Assembly (NCBI RefSeq): GCF_036934945.1
Contig: NC_088236.1
Coordinates: forward strand, 944,369-1,008,368
Direction of reading: 5' to 3'
DNA from: Oncorhynchus masou masou
Taxonomy: Eukaryota; Chordata; Actinopteri; Salmoniformes; Salmonidae
DNA: 64,000 nucleotides
This document shows, piece after piece, positions 41,765 through 57,900 of this stretch. The notes under the pieces are model-generated. The model did no database searches, had not been told where the DNA came from, and saw only the letters and a program-made list of their open reading frames with translations. Position 1 is the stretch's first letter. The number at the start of each line of letters is the position of its first letter. The position numbers and the translations under genes are program-made.

Positions 41765-42440
41765 CTCAGGAACTAAAAAGATTTGCATGGGTCCTGAGAT
41801 CCTCAAAAGGTTCTACAGCTGCAACATAGAGAGCATCCTGACTGGTTGCATCACTGCCTGGTACGGCAACTGCTTTGGCCTTCGACTGCAAGGCACTACA
41901 GGGGGTAGTGCATACGGCCCAGTACATCACCGGGGACAAGCTTCCTGCCATCTTGGACCTCTACACCAGGCGGTGTCAGAGGAAGGCCCTAAAAATTGTC
42001 AAAGACCCCAGCCACCCTAGTCATAGACTGTTCTCTCTGCTATCGCATGGCAAGTGGTACCGGAGTGCCAAGTCTAGGACCAAGAGGCTTCTCAACAGTT
42101 TTTACCCCCAAGTCATAAGACTCCTGAACAGGTAATTAAATGTCTACCTGGACTATTTGCATTGTGTGCCCCTCCCCCCAGCCCCTCTTTTTACGCTGCT
42201 GCTACTCTGTTTATCCTATATGCATAGTCACTTTCACTATACATTCATGTACATATGTACATACTACCTCAATTGGGCCGACCCACCGGTGCTGTTTTCA
42301 TTGTTTGACCTCACATTTTGCTTACTGTGCATCTCTATTACCTTGTTCCAACACACATGGTTTCTGTTTCATAGTTGCAACAAAGGCACTCCACAAGTAC
42401 AATTTATTGAACAGTTGTTTTTTTTACATTAAAAGAAAAT
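41765..42440 (+). mobile_element. LINE 3' part, plus orientation (L2-like)
   Basis: The plus strand encodes FYSCNIESILTGCITAWYGN, RKALKIVKDPSHPSHRLFSL and TKRLLNSFYPQVIRLLNR, the C-terminal end of ORF2 in this family, across at least two frames. A 3' UTR with cctacctggactatttgcat-type sequence follows. It ends about 175 bp before the acceptor of exon 6. Confidence 0.85.
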
Positions 42441-42614
42441 TATATTCTAATGTTACCTAACACCTTCATGAATGCGTTTAGAGTGTTGCAGTCAGAATGA
42501 CTGCTCCTTAGCTTGGGGCGGTCCCTCGAGTCACAGCGGTTCAAGTGTTAAACACTAAAAATGAATTTAACAACATTTCTGAAAATGAAATGAAACTCTT
42601 CTTGTGTCTCGTAG

Positions 42615-42747
42615 TTCGTACGACTGTCTCCTGGACGACCCGTTCAAACACGACTGGCCCCAGCTGCCGGAGCTGCCGGGGATCAACTACTCCATGGATG
42701 AACAGTGTCGCTTCGACTTCGGAGTCGGATACAAAATCTGCACATCA
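42615..42747 (+). CDS. adamts3: ADAMTS3-type metalloprotease, exon 6 in window (end of catalytic domain)
   Basis: A 133-base exon between acceptor tctcgtag and donor gtaagt, ending in phase 0. With the last two bases of exon 5 it reads HSYDCLLDDPFKHDWPQLPE, then LPGINYSMDEQCRFDFGVGY and KICTS. This is the end of the metalloprotease domain and the link to the disintegrin-like domain. It carries the Cys-x-x-Asp region (SYDCLLDDPF) that includes calcium ligands in the ADAMTS family. LPGINYSMDEQCRFDFGVGYK matches ADAMTS3/ADAMTS14 rather than ADAMTS2. The next exon is not in the window: more than 21 kb of repeat-filled intron follows. Confidence 0.94.
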
Positions 42748-42964
42748 GTAAGTTTGGTCTCGGACGTCGTCTAGTCTAGTAGAGAGACAGAGATACCCTA
42801 TAGAGCTGTCTGATACTTCAGACTCTCTTCCGCTCTGATATCCCTTTGAAGAGCAGAGAAATATACCCTCTGTGTTGGAGGGAAATACACATGACCAAAC
42901 TGCTTTACAGTTGGCACTATGCATTGGGCCAGGTAGCCTTATCCTGGCATCTGTTAAACCCAGA

Positions 42965-43201
42965 TTAATCTGTCGGACTGCCAAATGGTTAAGCGTGATT
43001 CATCACTCCAGAGATCGTGTTTCCACAGCTCCAGAATCTAATGGCGGTTAGCTTCCCATCACTCCAGCCGATGCTTGGCATTGCTCATGGTGATCTTAGG
43101 CTTGTGTGCGGCTGCTTGGCAATGGAAACCCATTTCATAAAGCTCCTGACGAACAGTCGGCAGTCCTGCTCTGTGAGCTTGTGTGGTCTAAATAATTCTC
43201 T
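42965..43201 (-). mobile_element. Tc1/mariner-like transposase remnant
   Basis: Contains the words agattaatctgtcggactgc, gcgtgattcatcactccaga and gcggctgcttggcaatggaa, which recur in a common salmonid Tc1-like element on its antisense strand. No intact frame. It is joined at ~43202 to the end of a different Tc1-like family. Confidence 0.6.
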
Positions 43202-43202
43202 C

Positions 43203-43362
43203 TGCTATTATTTTTGACATTTCACATTCTTAAAATAAAGTGGTAATCCTACCTGACCTAAGACAGGGAATTTTTACTAGGATTAAATGTCAGGAATTGT
43301 GAAAAACTAAGTTTAAATGTATTTGGCTAAGGTGTATGTAAACTTCTGACTTCAACTGTACA
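43203..43362 (+). mobile_element. Sleeping-Beauty/SALT-type Tc1 right end
   Basis: A ~160-bp terminal fragment: catttcacattcttaaaata, gacctaagacagggaatttt, ttgtgaaaaactaagtttaa and finally gtatgtaaacttctgacttc with aactgta. This is the right end of the salmonid Tc1 family from which Sleeping Beauty was reconstructed. No transposase is attached. Confidence 0.85.
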
Positions 43363-44007
43363 CACACACTATATATACACTTCACTGTATATAGTGTATG
43401 ATGGGGTGTCCACATACTGATGTATATAAAGAGTATATTGTGTCTGTTTATCAGGGAAATAGTTTCAATAATGAATTAGAGGTGGGGGATCATGCAGGGG
43501 CATAGAAACATTGTGACGCTAAAAGTTTGAGTAATTAAAAACTATCCAGAACCAATGCTAATAAGATAGATCTGAAGACATTGTGGCAATTAATATATGC
43601 CATTTAGCAGACGCAAAGCGACTTGGTCATGTCCATGGGTGGTCCATGGGTGGTCCATGGGTCGTCCCTGGAAATAAACATCCAGACTGACAGAGCTCTC
43701 TGCTCCATGCCACTCTCTGAACCCAGTTCATTATTTCCTGTTTCGTTGATTTAAGGCTTTAATCAAAATGCAGATTAAAATGTGTTCTTCATTCCTGAGT
43801 CCTGGTGAACAGTGTTTGTTTCTTAACGAGCTCCATGGTGTCTGGCGACTCCAGAGGAATCCGATCTCAATCGTTATTTACTGAGTTCAACTGTTCATTT
43901 ACTATTTTCTACAGAATTAGCTGTGGGGGCGCTGGTGACCAGCAACATATGAAGATGTGCTCCGAACAATTTCTATTAATACTTGACCATCACCTCCCCC
44001 ACTTTAA
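43363..44007. other. Intron sequence with few features
   Basis: Starts with a cacaca/tatata-rich stretch, then sequence I cannot assign. At ~43594-43612 the words gccatttagcagacgcaaag and cgactt are a shortened copy of the fish repeat core seen intact at ~40765-40800. At 43628-43668 there are three copies of tccatgggtgg. Confidence 0.55.
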
Positions 44008-44364
44008 CAATTTGCTGGGTTCGTTGTCGGAGTCAGGCGCAGGACACAGGTTTGAGGAAAAACACAAAAGTCTTTACTCAAAACATTAATACAAAAAAAC
44101 GGAATATCTCCAACAAGGAAACATCACGTATCGAGAGAACCCTCCAACACCCACAGTAACACAAAACAATCACGGACAAAACAGAAAGGTAGACAAAAGG
44201 TTAAATAAGGAACATAATAAGGGAATAGAAATCAGGTGTGCATAATCAAGACAAAACAAAAGGAAAAAGGAAATGGATGGGTGATGACTAGAAAGCCGGT
44301 GACGTCGACAGCCTAACACCGCCCGAACAAGGAGAGGAGCCGTCCTCAGCCGAAGTCGTGACAC
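44008..44364 (-). mobile_element. Solo-LTR-like insertion, second copy
   Basis: On the minus strand it begins tgtcacgacttcggctgagg and contains ctcctctccttgttcgggcg, as does the copy at 26621-26941, plus a ccttatttaacc TATA-like region (~44205). It ends in the aacacaaaagtctttactca / caggcgcaggacacagg region. No internal retroviral sequence is next to it. Diverged from the first copy over most of its length. Confidence 0.65.
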
Positions 44365-44429
44365 CCACGGTGTTAATTTTGTAACATTTAATTTGGAATC
44401 GAACCCAATTTACTAGTCTGGCTTTTTTT

Positions 44430-45187
44430 CTGAAAATGTTGGCCTTTTAATCGTAAAATGTCAAAACAACAACGGCCGCCACAAAGGAGCAGGCCTCTGC
44501 TGAAGCCTTGGGTTCACCTGACACAGACTCGGATCCCCCCGACCTAGCCATGGTAATGGTGGCATTAAATCTGAACAGACTCTGCTAGCTAAGGTGGAGT
44601 CACTATCCACTGACCTATCCGCTCAAATAGTTATTCTCACCACGGAGGTCAACATAAAGATCGACTTGGCGAGACATGACACCTGTCTTAATAGTGCAAA
44701 TATTTACTCCGACAAAGTGGTGACACTGGAAGAGCAAGTCACCCAGCTATCATTAGATGTCCTCAAACTCACTTCCAAGGTTGAGGACCTTGAGAACAGA
44801 CAGCGCCCGGGGAACGGGGCCTCGATTACGCCCCCACCCTTGACCGTGCGCACATAAGCATATACAGTCCGCACAGAAGAATGGGGAGCTGCCCAGACCC
44901 ATAGTAGTTTAATTCCACTACCTTCAGGAGAAGGAGGATGTCTTCCGTAAGGCAGCGCGAGCGGCTCCCATCACCCACAACAGCCAGAATATTCGCATTT
45001 ACCCTGACTACATGGCGGCAGTCATGAAGAAGAGGTCAGCCTTCAATGAGGTGAGGGGGCTCCTACACCGCTGTTGTAACACCAAGTACGGCATTCTTTA
45101 CCCAGTTGTACAGAAGATCACTATTCTCTGTGGCGAGCAGAAGACATACTTAGACCCAACCAAGACCAAAGAATACATTGTCGCGCA
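44430..45187 (+). mobile_element. L1/Tx1-like LINE, ORF1 remnant
   Basis: The plus strand encodes a coiled-coil-like segment (VTLEEQVTQLSLDVLKLTSK and VEDLENRQR, 44720-44810). After a frameshift it encodes an RNA-binding ORF1 domain: FRKAARAAPITHNSQNIRIY, PDYMAAVMKKRSAFNEVRGL and YLDPTKTKEY (to 45180). This order is typical of the ORF1 protein of L1/Tx1-type LINEs in fish. It is cut by a Tc1-like insertion at 45188. ORF2 is not seen except for a C-terminal piece at 45860-46280. Confidence 0.8.
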
Positions 45188-45858
45188 CCTACAGTGCCTT
45201 GCGAAAGTATTCGGCCCCCTTGAACTTTGCGACCTTTTGCCACATTTCAGGCTTCAAACATAAAGATATAAAACTGTATTTTTTTGTGAAGAATCAACAA
45301 CAAGTGGGACACAATCATGAAGTGGAACGACATTTATTGGATATTTCAAATTTTTTTAACAAATCAAAAACTGAAAAATTGAGCGTGCAAAATTATTCAG
45401 CCCCCTTAAGTTAATACTTTGTAGCGCCACCTTTTGCTGCGATTACAGCTGTCACTTGGGGTATGTCTCTATCAGTTTTGCACATCGAGAGACTGAAATT
45501 TTTTCCCATTCCTCCTTGCAAAACAGCTCAAACTTAAAATTGATGGGAAGATGGATGGAGCCAAATACAGGACCATTCTGGAAGAAAACCTGATGGAGTC
45601 TGCAAAAGACCTGAGACTGGGACGGAGATTTGTCTTCCAACAAGACAATGATCCAAAACATAAAGCAAAATCTACAATAGAATGGTTCAAAAATAAACAT
45701 ATCCAGGTGTTAGAATGGCCAAGTCAAAGTCCAGACCTGAATCCAATCGAGAATCTGTGGAAAGAACTGAAAACTGCTGTTCACAAATGCTCTCCATCCA
45801 ACCTCACTGAGCTCGAGCTGTTTTGCAAGGAGGAATGGGATTTTTTTTTAGATAGATA
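45188..45858. mobile_element. Tc1-like element with inverted internal segment
   Basis: Left end cagtgccttgcgaaagtatt after a TA, followed by the subterminal part in its usual (antisense) orientation to 45529. From 45530 the sequence is transposase in the opposite orientation (+ strand): YRTILEENLMESAKDLRLGR, FVFQQDNDPKHKAKST (second Asp) and SPDLNPIENLWKELK (third acidic residue). The 26-bp sequence at 45504-45529 is exactly inverted at 45815-45840. The first catalytic Asp region and the right terminus are missing. It is inserted into an L1/Tx1-like LINE. Confidence 0.8.
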
Positions 45859-45859
45859 T

Positions 45860-46280
45860 TAACCCATATCTGAAGGGCACAATCAAAATCTCTAGATTAT
45901 ATGACATAATACAGAACATTAAGCCACCTTCCTTTGCAAATACAAAATCTGCATGGAGCAAGACATAGGTGGCAAGCTATCCGATGATATATGGTAACAA
46001 AGTTTTGAGCGTATCCACACATCATCGTTTTACATAAGGCATGGGTTAATTCAGTTTAAGGTTTTGCATCGTGTCCATTACTCAAGTGACAGATTGTCAA
46101 AAATATACCCAAAAGTTGACCCCAAGTGTTTGAGATGCCACCGGAGTCCAGCAACTGTGGGACATGTTTTAGTCATGCCAATCTTTGAGTGGCCTCTGGG
46201 ACCCCATTTCTTGAGGCATTCTCACATCTGTGTAATACAGCTGTTAGTCCCCAACCCGGTCACTGCCATTTTGGGGTACT
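45860..46280 (+). mobile_element. L1/Tx1-like LINE, ORF2 C-terminal remnant
   Basis: The plus strand encodes QFKVLHRVHYSSDRLSKIYP and DPKCLRCHRSPATVGHVLVM. This is the C-terminal region of L1/Tx1-type ORF2, with its CxxC...H cluster. Much of ORF2, including the reverse transcriptase, is gone between 45187 and here. The sequence ends at the 44-bp minisatellite. Confidence 0.75.
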
Positions 46281-46850
46281 TCCCCTAGACCAGAATTCAT
46301 TCCTCTAAGGGAGTTAGACTGACTCTAAAGAGAGGGGAGTCATTCCTCTAGGGGGGTTAGACTGACTATAAAGAGAGGGGAGTCATTCCTCTAGGGGGGT
46401 TAGACTGACTCTAAAGAGAGGGGAGTCATTCCTCTAGGGGGGTTAGACTGACTCTAAAGATAGGGGAGTCATTCCTCTAAGGGAGTTAGACTGACTCTAA
46501 AGAGAGGAGATTCATTCCTCTAGGGGGGTTAGACTGACTCTAAAGAGAGGAGATTCATTCCTCTAGGGGGGTTAGACTGACTCTAAAGAGAGGGAAGTCA
46601 TTCCTCTAGGGGGGTTAGACTGACTCTAAAGAGAGGAGATTCATTCCTCTAGGGGGTTAGACTGACTCTAAAGAGAGGAGAGTCATTCCTCTAGGGGGGT
46701 TAGACTGACTCTAAAGATAGGGGAGTCATACCTCTAGGGGGGTAGACTGACTCTAAATAGAGGGAAGTCATTCCTTTAGGGGGGTTAGACTGGCTCTAAA
46801 GACAGGGGAGTCATTCCTCTAGGGGGGTTAGACTGACTCTAAATAGAGGG
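46281..46850. repeat. 44-bp minisatellite, left block
   Basis: About 13 copies of a 43-44 bp unit: gagtcattcctctagggggg, ttagactgactctaaagaga, gggg. Unit variants (ggagattcattcc, gataggggag, aatagagggaag) are interspersed. It stops at aaatagaggg (46841-46850), which is repeated at 51941-51950 across the LINE insertion. Confidence 0.95.
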
Positions 46851-51940
<5,090 letters not shown>

Positions 51941-51981
51941 AAATAGAGGGGAGTCATTCCTCTAGGAGAGTTGGACTGACT
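51941..51981. repeat. 44-bp minisatellite, right remnant
   Basis: A single copy (aatagaggggagtcattcct then ctaggagagttggactgact) of the array at 46281-46850, now beyond the LINE insertions. It passes directly into the 29-bp array. Confidence 0.9.
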
Positions 51982-54900
51982 TATTGGTGCTGTTGGGTGA
52001 TGTATGGTGTTATTGGTGCTGTTGGGTGCTGTATGATGTTATTGGTGATGTATGGTGTTATTGGTGCTGTTGGGTTTTGTATGGTGTTATTGGTGTGTTG
52101 GGTTCTGTATGGTGTTATTGGTGCTGTTGGGTGCTGTATGGTGCTGTTGGGTTCTGTATGGTGTTATTGGAGTGTTGGGTTCTGTACAGTGTTATTGGTG
52201 CTGTTGGGTTCTGTATGGTGTTATTGGTGTGTTGGGTTCTGTATGGTGTTATTGGTGTGTTGGGTTCTGTATGGTGTTATTGGTGCTGTTGGGTTCTGTA
52301 TGGTGTTATTGGTGCTGTTGGGTTCTGTATGGTGTAATTGGTGCTGTTGGGTTCTGTATGGTGTTATTGGTGCTGTTGGGTTCTGTATGGTGTTATTGGT
52401 GATGTTGAGTTCTGTATGGTGTTATTGGTGTGTTTGGTGCTGTTGGGTTCTGTATGGTGTTATTGGTGCTGTAGGGATCTGTATGGTGTTATTGGTGCTG
52501 TTGGGATCTGTATGGTGTTATTGGTGCTGTTGGGTTCTGTATGGTGTTATTGGTGCTGTTGAGTTCTGTATGGTGTTATTGGTGTGTTAGGTGCTGTATG
52601 GTGTTATTGGTGATGTATGGTGTTATTGGTGCTGTTGGGTTCTGTATGGTGTTGTTGGTGCTGTTGGTTTCTGTATGGTGTTATTGGTGTGTTAGGTGCT
52701 GTATTGTGTTATTGGTGCTGTTGGGTTCTGTATGATATTATTGGTGCTGTTGGGTTCTGTATGGTGTTATTGGAGTGTTGGGTTCTGTACAGTGTTATTG
52801 GTGCTGTTGGGTTCTGTATGGTGTTATTGGTGTGTTGGGTTCTGTATGGTGTTATTGGTGTGTTGGGTTCTGTATGGTGTTATTGGTGCTGTTGGGTTCT
52901 GTATGGTGTTATTGGTGCTGTTGGGTTCTGTATGGTGTAATTGGTGCTGTTGGGTTCTGTATGGTGTTATTGGTGCTGTTGGGTTCTGTATGGTGTTATT
53001 GGTGATGTTGAGTTCTGTATGGTGTTATTGGTGTGTTTGGTGCTGTTGGGTTCTGTATGGTGTTATTGGTGCTGTAGGGATCTGTATGGTGTTATTGGTG
53101 CTGTTGGGATCTGTATGGTGTTATTGGTGCTGTTGGGTTCTGTATGGTGTTATTGGTGCTGTTGAGTTCTGTATGGTGTTATTGGTGTGTTAGGTGCTGT
53201 ATGGTGTTATTGGTGATGTATGGTGTTATTGGTGCTGTTGGGTTCTGTATGGTGTTGTTGGTGCTGTTGGGTTCTGTATGGTGTTATTGGTGCTGTTGGG
53301 TTCTGTATGGTGTTATTGGTTGTTGGGTTCTATATGGTGTTATTGGTGCTGCTGGGTTCTGTATGGTGTTATTGGTGCTGTTGGGTTCTGTATGGTGTTA
53401 TTGGTGCTGTTGAGTTCTGTATGGTGTTATTGGTGTGTTAGGTTCTGTATGGTCTTATTGGTGCTGTTGGGTTCTGTATGGTGTGATTGCTGTGGGTTCT
53501 GTATGGTGGTATTGGTGTGTTTGGTGCTGTTGGGGTCTGTATGGTGTTATTGGTGTGTTAGGTTCTGTATGGTGTTATTGGTGCTGTTGGGTTCTGTATG
53601 GTGCTGTTGGGTTCTGTATGGTGTGATTGCTGTGGGTTCTGTATGGTGGTATTGGTGTGTTTGGTGCTGTTGGGTTCTGTATGGTGTTATTGGTGCTGTT
53701 GGGTTCTGTATGGTGTTATTGGTGCTGTTGGGTTCTGTATGGTGTTGTTGGTGCTGTTGGGTTCTGTATGGTGTTTTTGGTGCTGTTGGGTTCTGTATGG
53801 TGTTATTGGTGTGTTGGGTTCTGTATGGTGTTATTGGTGCTGTTGGGTTCTGTATGGTGCTGTTGGGTTCTACATGGTGTTATTGGTGTGTGGGTTCTGT
53901 ATGGTGTTATTGGTGCTGTTGGGATCTTTATGGTGTTATTGGTGCTGTTGGTTTCTGTATGGTGTTATTGGTGCTGTTGAGTTCTATATGGTGTTATTGT
54001 TGTGTTAGGTGCTGTATGGTGTTATTGGTGCTGTTGGGTTCTGTATGGTGTTGTTGGTGCTGTTGGGTTCTGTATGGTGTTATTGGTACTGTTGGGTTCT
54101 GTATGGTGTTATTGTTGTGTTAGGTGCTGTATGGTGTTATTGGTGCTGTTGGGTTCTGTATGGTGTTGTTGGTGCTGTTGGGTTCTGTGTGGTGTTATTG
54201 GTGCTGTTGGGTTCTGTATGGTGTTGTTGGTGTGTTGGGTTCTGTATGATGTTATTGGTGTGTTGGGTTCTGTATGGTGTTATTGGTACTGTATGGTGCT
54301 ATTTGAGTGTTGGGTTCTGTACAGTGTTATTGGTGCTGTTGGGTTCTGTATGGTGTTATTGGTGTGTTGGGTTCTGTTTGGTGTGTTGGGTTCTGTTTGG
54401 TGTGTTGGGTTCTGTATGGTGTTATTGGTGCTGTTGGTTTCTGTATGGTGTTATTGGTGTGTTAGGTGCTGTATTGTGTTATTGGTGCTGTTGGGTTCTG
54501 TATGATATTATTGGTGCTGTTGGGTTCTGTATGGTGTTATTGGTGCTGTTGAGTTCTGTATGGTGTTATTGGTGTGTTAGGTGCGGTATGGTGTTATTGG
54601 TGCTTTTGGGTTCTGTATGGTGTTATTGGTGTGTTGGGTTCTGTATGGTGGTATTGGTGTTATTGGTGCTGTTAGGTTCTGTATGGTGTTATTGGTGCTG
54701 TTGGGTTCGGTATGGTGTTATTAGTGCTGTTGAGTTCTGTATGGTGTTATTGGTGCTGTATGGTGTTATTGGTGCTGTTGGATTCTGTATGGTGTTTTTG
54801 GTGCTGTTGGGTTCTGTATGGTGTTATTGGTGTGTTGGGTTCTGTATGGTGTTATTGGTGCTGTTGGGTTCTGTATGGTGTTACTGGTGTGTTGGGTTCT

Positions 54901-57900
54901 GTATGGTGTTATTGGTGCTATTGGGTTCTGTATGGTGCTGTTGGGTTCTGTATGGTGTTATTGGTGTGTGGGTTCTGTATGGTGTTATTGGTGCTGTTGG
55001 ATTCTGTATGGTGTTTTTGGTGCTGTTGGGTTCTGTATGGTGTTATTGGTGTGCTGGGTTCTGTATGGTGTTATTGGTGCTGTTGGGTTCTGTATGGTGT
55101 TACTGGTGTGTTGGGTTCTGTATGGTGTTATTGGTGCTGTTGGGTTCTGTATGGTGCTGTTGGGTTCTGTATGGTGTTAATGGTGTGTGGTTTCTGTATG
55201 GTGTTATTGGTGTGTTTGGTGCTGTTGGGTCCTGTATGGTGTTATTGGTGCTGTTGGGAACTATATGGTCTTATTGGTGCTGTTAGGTTCTGTATGGTGT
55301 TATTGGTGCTGTTGCGTTCTATATGGTGTTATTGGTGTGTTAGGTGCTGTATGTTGTTATTGGAGCTGTATGGTGTTATTGGTGCTGTTGGGTTCTGTAT
55401 GGTGTTGTTGGTGCTGTTGGGTTCTGTATGGTGCTGTTGGGTTCTACATGGTGTTATTGGTGTGTGGGTTCTGTATGGTGTTATTGGTGCTGTTGGGATC
55501 TTTATGGTGTTATTGGTGCTGTTTGGTTCTGTATGGTGTTATTGGTGCTGTTGGGTTCTATATGGTGTTATTGTTGTGTTAGGTGCTGTATGGTGTTATT
55601 GGTGCTGTTGGGTTCTGTATCGTGTTGTTGGTGCTGTTGGGTTCTGTATGGTGTTATTGGTGTGTTGGGTTCTGTATGGTGTTATTGGTGCTGTTGGGTT
55701 CTGTATGGTGCTGTTGGGTTCTACATGGTGTTATTGGTGTGTGGGTTCTGTATGGTGTTATTGGTGCTGTTGGGATCTTTATGGTGTTATTGGTGCTGTT
55801 GGGTTCTGTATGGTGTTATTGGTGCTGTTGAGTTCTATATGGTGTTATTGTTGTGTTAGGTGCTGTATGGTGTTATTGGTGCTGTTGGGTTCTGTATGGT
55901 GTTGTTGGTGCTGTTGGGTTCTGTGTGGTGTTATTGGTGCTGTTGGGTTCTGTATGGTGTTGTTGGTGTGTTGGGTTCTGTATGATGTTATTGGTGTGTT
56001 GGGTTCTGTATGGTGTTATTGGTACTGTATGGTGCTATTGGAGTGTTGGGTTCTGTACGGTGTTATTGGTGTGTTGGGTTATGTTTGGTGTGTTGGGTTC
56101 TGTTTGGTGTGTTGGGTTCTGTATGGTGTTATTGGTGCTGTTGGTTTCTGTATGGTGTTATTGGTGTGTTAGGTGCTGTATTGTGTTATTGGTGCTGTTG
56201 GGTTCTGTATGATATTATTGGTGCTGTTGGGTTCTGTATGGTGTTATTGGTGCTGTTGAGTTCTGTATGGTGTTATTGGTGTGTTAGGTGCGGTATGGTG
56301 TTATTGGTGCTTTTGGGTTCTGTATGGTGTTATTGGTGCTGTTGGTTTCTGTATGGTGTTATTGGTGTGTTAGGTGCTGTATTGTGTTATTGGTGCTTTT
56401 GGGTTCTGTATGGTGTTATTGGTGTGTTAGGTTCTGTATGGTGTTATTGGTGCTGTTGGGTTCTGTATGGTGTTACTGGTGTGTTGGGTTCTGTATGGTG
56501 TTATTGGTGCTGTTGGGTTCTGTATGGTGCTGTTGGGTTCTGTATGGTGTTAATGGTGTGTGGTTTCTGTATGGTGTTATTGGTGTGTTTGGTGCTGTTG
56601 GGTCCTGTATGGTGTTATTGGTGCTGTTGGGAACTATATGGTCTTATTGGTGCTGTTAGGTTCTGTATGGTGTTATTGGTGCTGTTATGTTCTATATGGT
56701 GTTATTGGTGTGTTAGGTGCTGTATGTTGTTATTGGAGCTGTATGGTGTTATTGGTGCTGTTGGGTTCTGTATGGTGTTGTTGGTGCTGTTGGGTTCTGT
56801 ATGGTGCTGTTGGGTTCTACATGGTGTTATTGGTGTGTGGGTTCTGTATGGTGTTATTGGTGCTGTTGGGATCTTTATGGTGCTATTGGTGCTGTTTGGT
56901 TCTGTATGGTGTTATTGGTGCTGTTGAGTTCTATATGGTGTTATTGTTGTGTTAGGTGCTGTATGGTGTTATTGGTGCTGTTGGGTTCTGTATGGTGTTG
57001 TTGGTGCTGTTGGGTTCTGTATGGTGTTATTGGTGTGTTGGGTTCTGTATGGTGTTATTGGTGCTGTTGGGTTCTGTATGGTGCTGTTGGGTTCTACATG
57101 GTGTTATTGGTGTGTGGGTTCTGTATGGTGTTATTGGTGCTGTTGGGATCTTTATGGTGTTATTGGTGCTGTTGGGTTCTGTATGGTGTTATTGGTGCTG
57201 TTGAGTTCTATATGGTGTTATTGTTGTGTTAGGTGCTGTATGGTGTTATTGGTGCTGTTGGGTTCTGTATGGTGTTGTTGGTGCTGTTGGGTTCTGTGTG
57301 GTGTTATTGGTGCTGTTGGGTTCTGTATGGTGTTGTTGGTGTGTTGGGTTCTGTATGATGTTATTGGTGTGTTGGGTTCTGTATGGTGTTATTGGTACTG
57401 TATGGTGCTATTGGAGTGTTGGGTTCTGTACGGTGTTATTGGTGCTGTTGGGTTCTGTATGGTGTTATTGGTGTGTTGGGTTATGTTTGGTGTGTTGGGT
57501 TCTGTTTGGTGTGTTGGGTTCTGTATGGTGTTATTGGTGCTGTTGGTTTCTGTATGGTGTTATTGGTGTGTTAGGTGCTGTATTGTGTTATTGGTGCTGT
57601 TGGGTTCTGTATGATATTATTGGTGCTGTTGGGTTCTGTATGGTGTTATTGGTGCTGTTGAGTTCTGTATGGTGTTATTGGTGTGTTAGGTGCGGTATGG
57701 TGTTATTGGTGCTTTTGGGTTCTGTATGGTGTTATTGGTGCTGTTGGTTTCTGTATGGTGTTATTGGTGTGTTAGGTGCTGTATTGTGTTATTGGTGCTT
57801 TTGGGTTCTGTATGGTGTTATTGGTGTGTTAGGTTCTGTATGGTGTTATTGGTGCTGTTGGGTTCTGTATGGTGTTACTGGTGTGTTGGGTTCTGTATGG

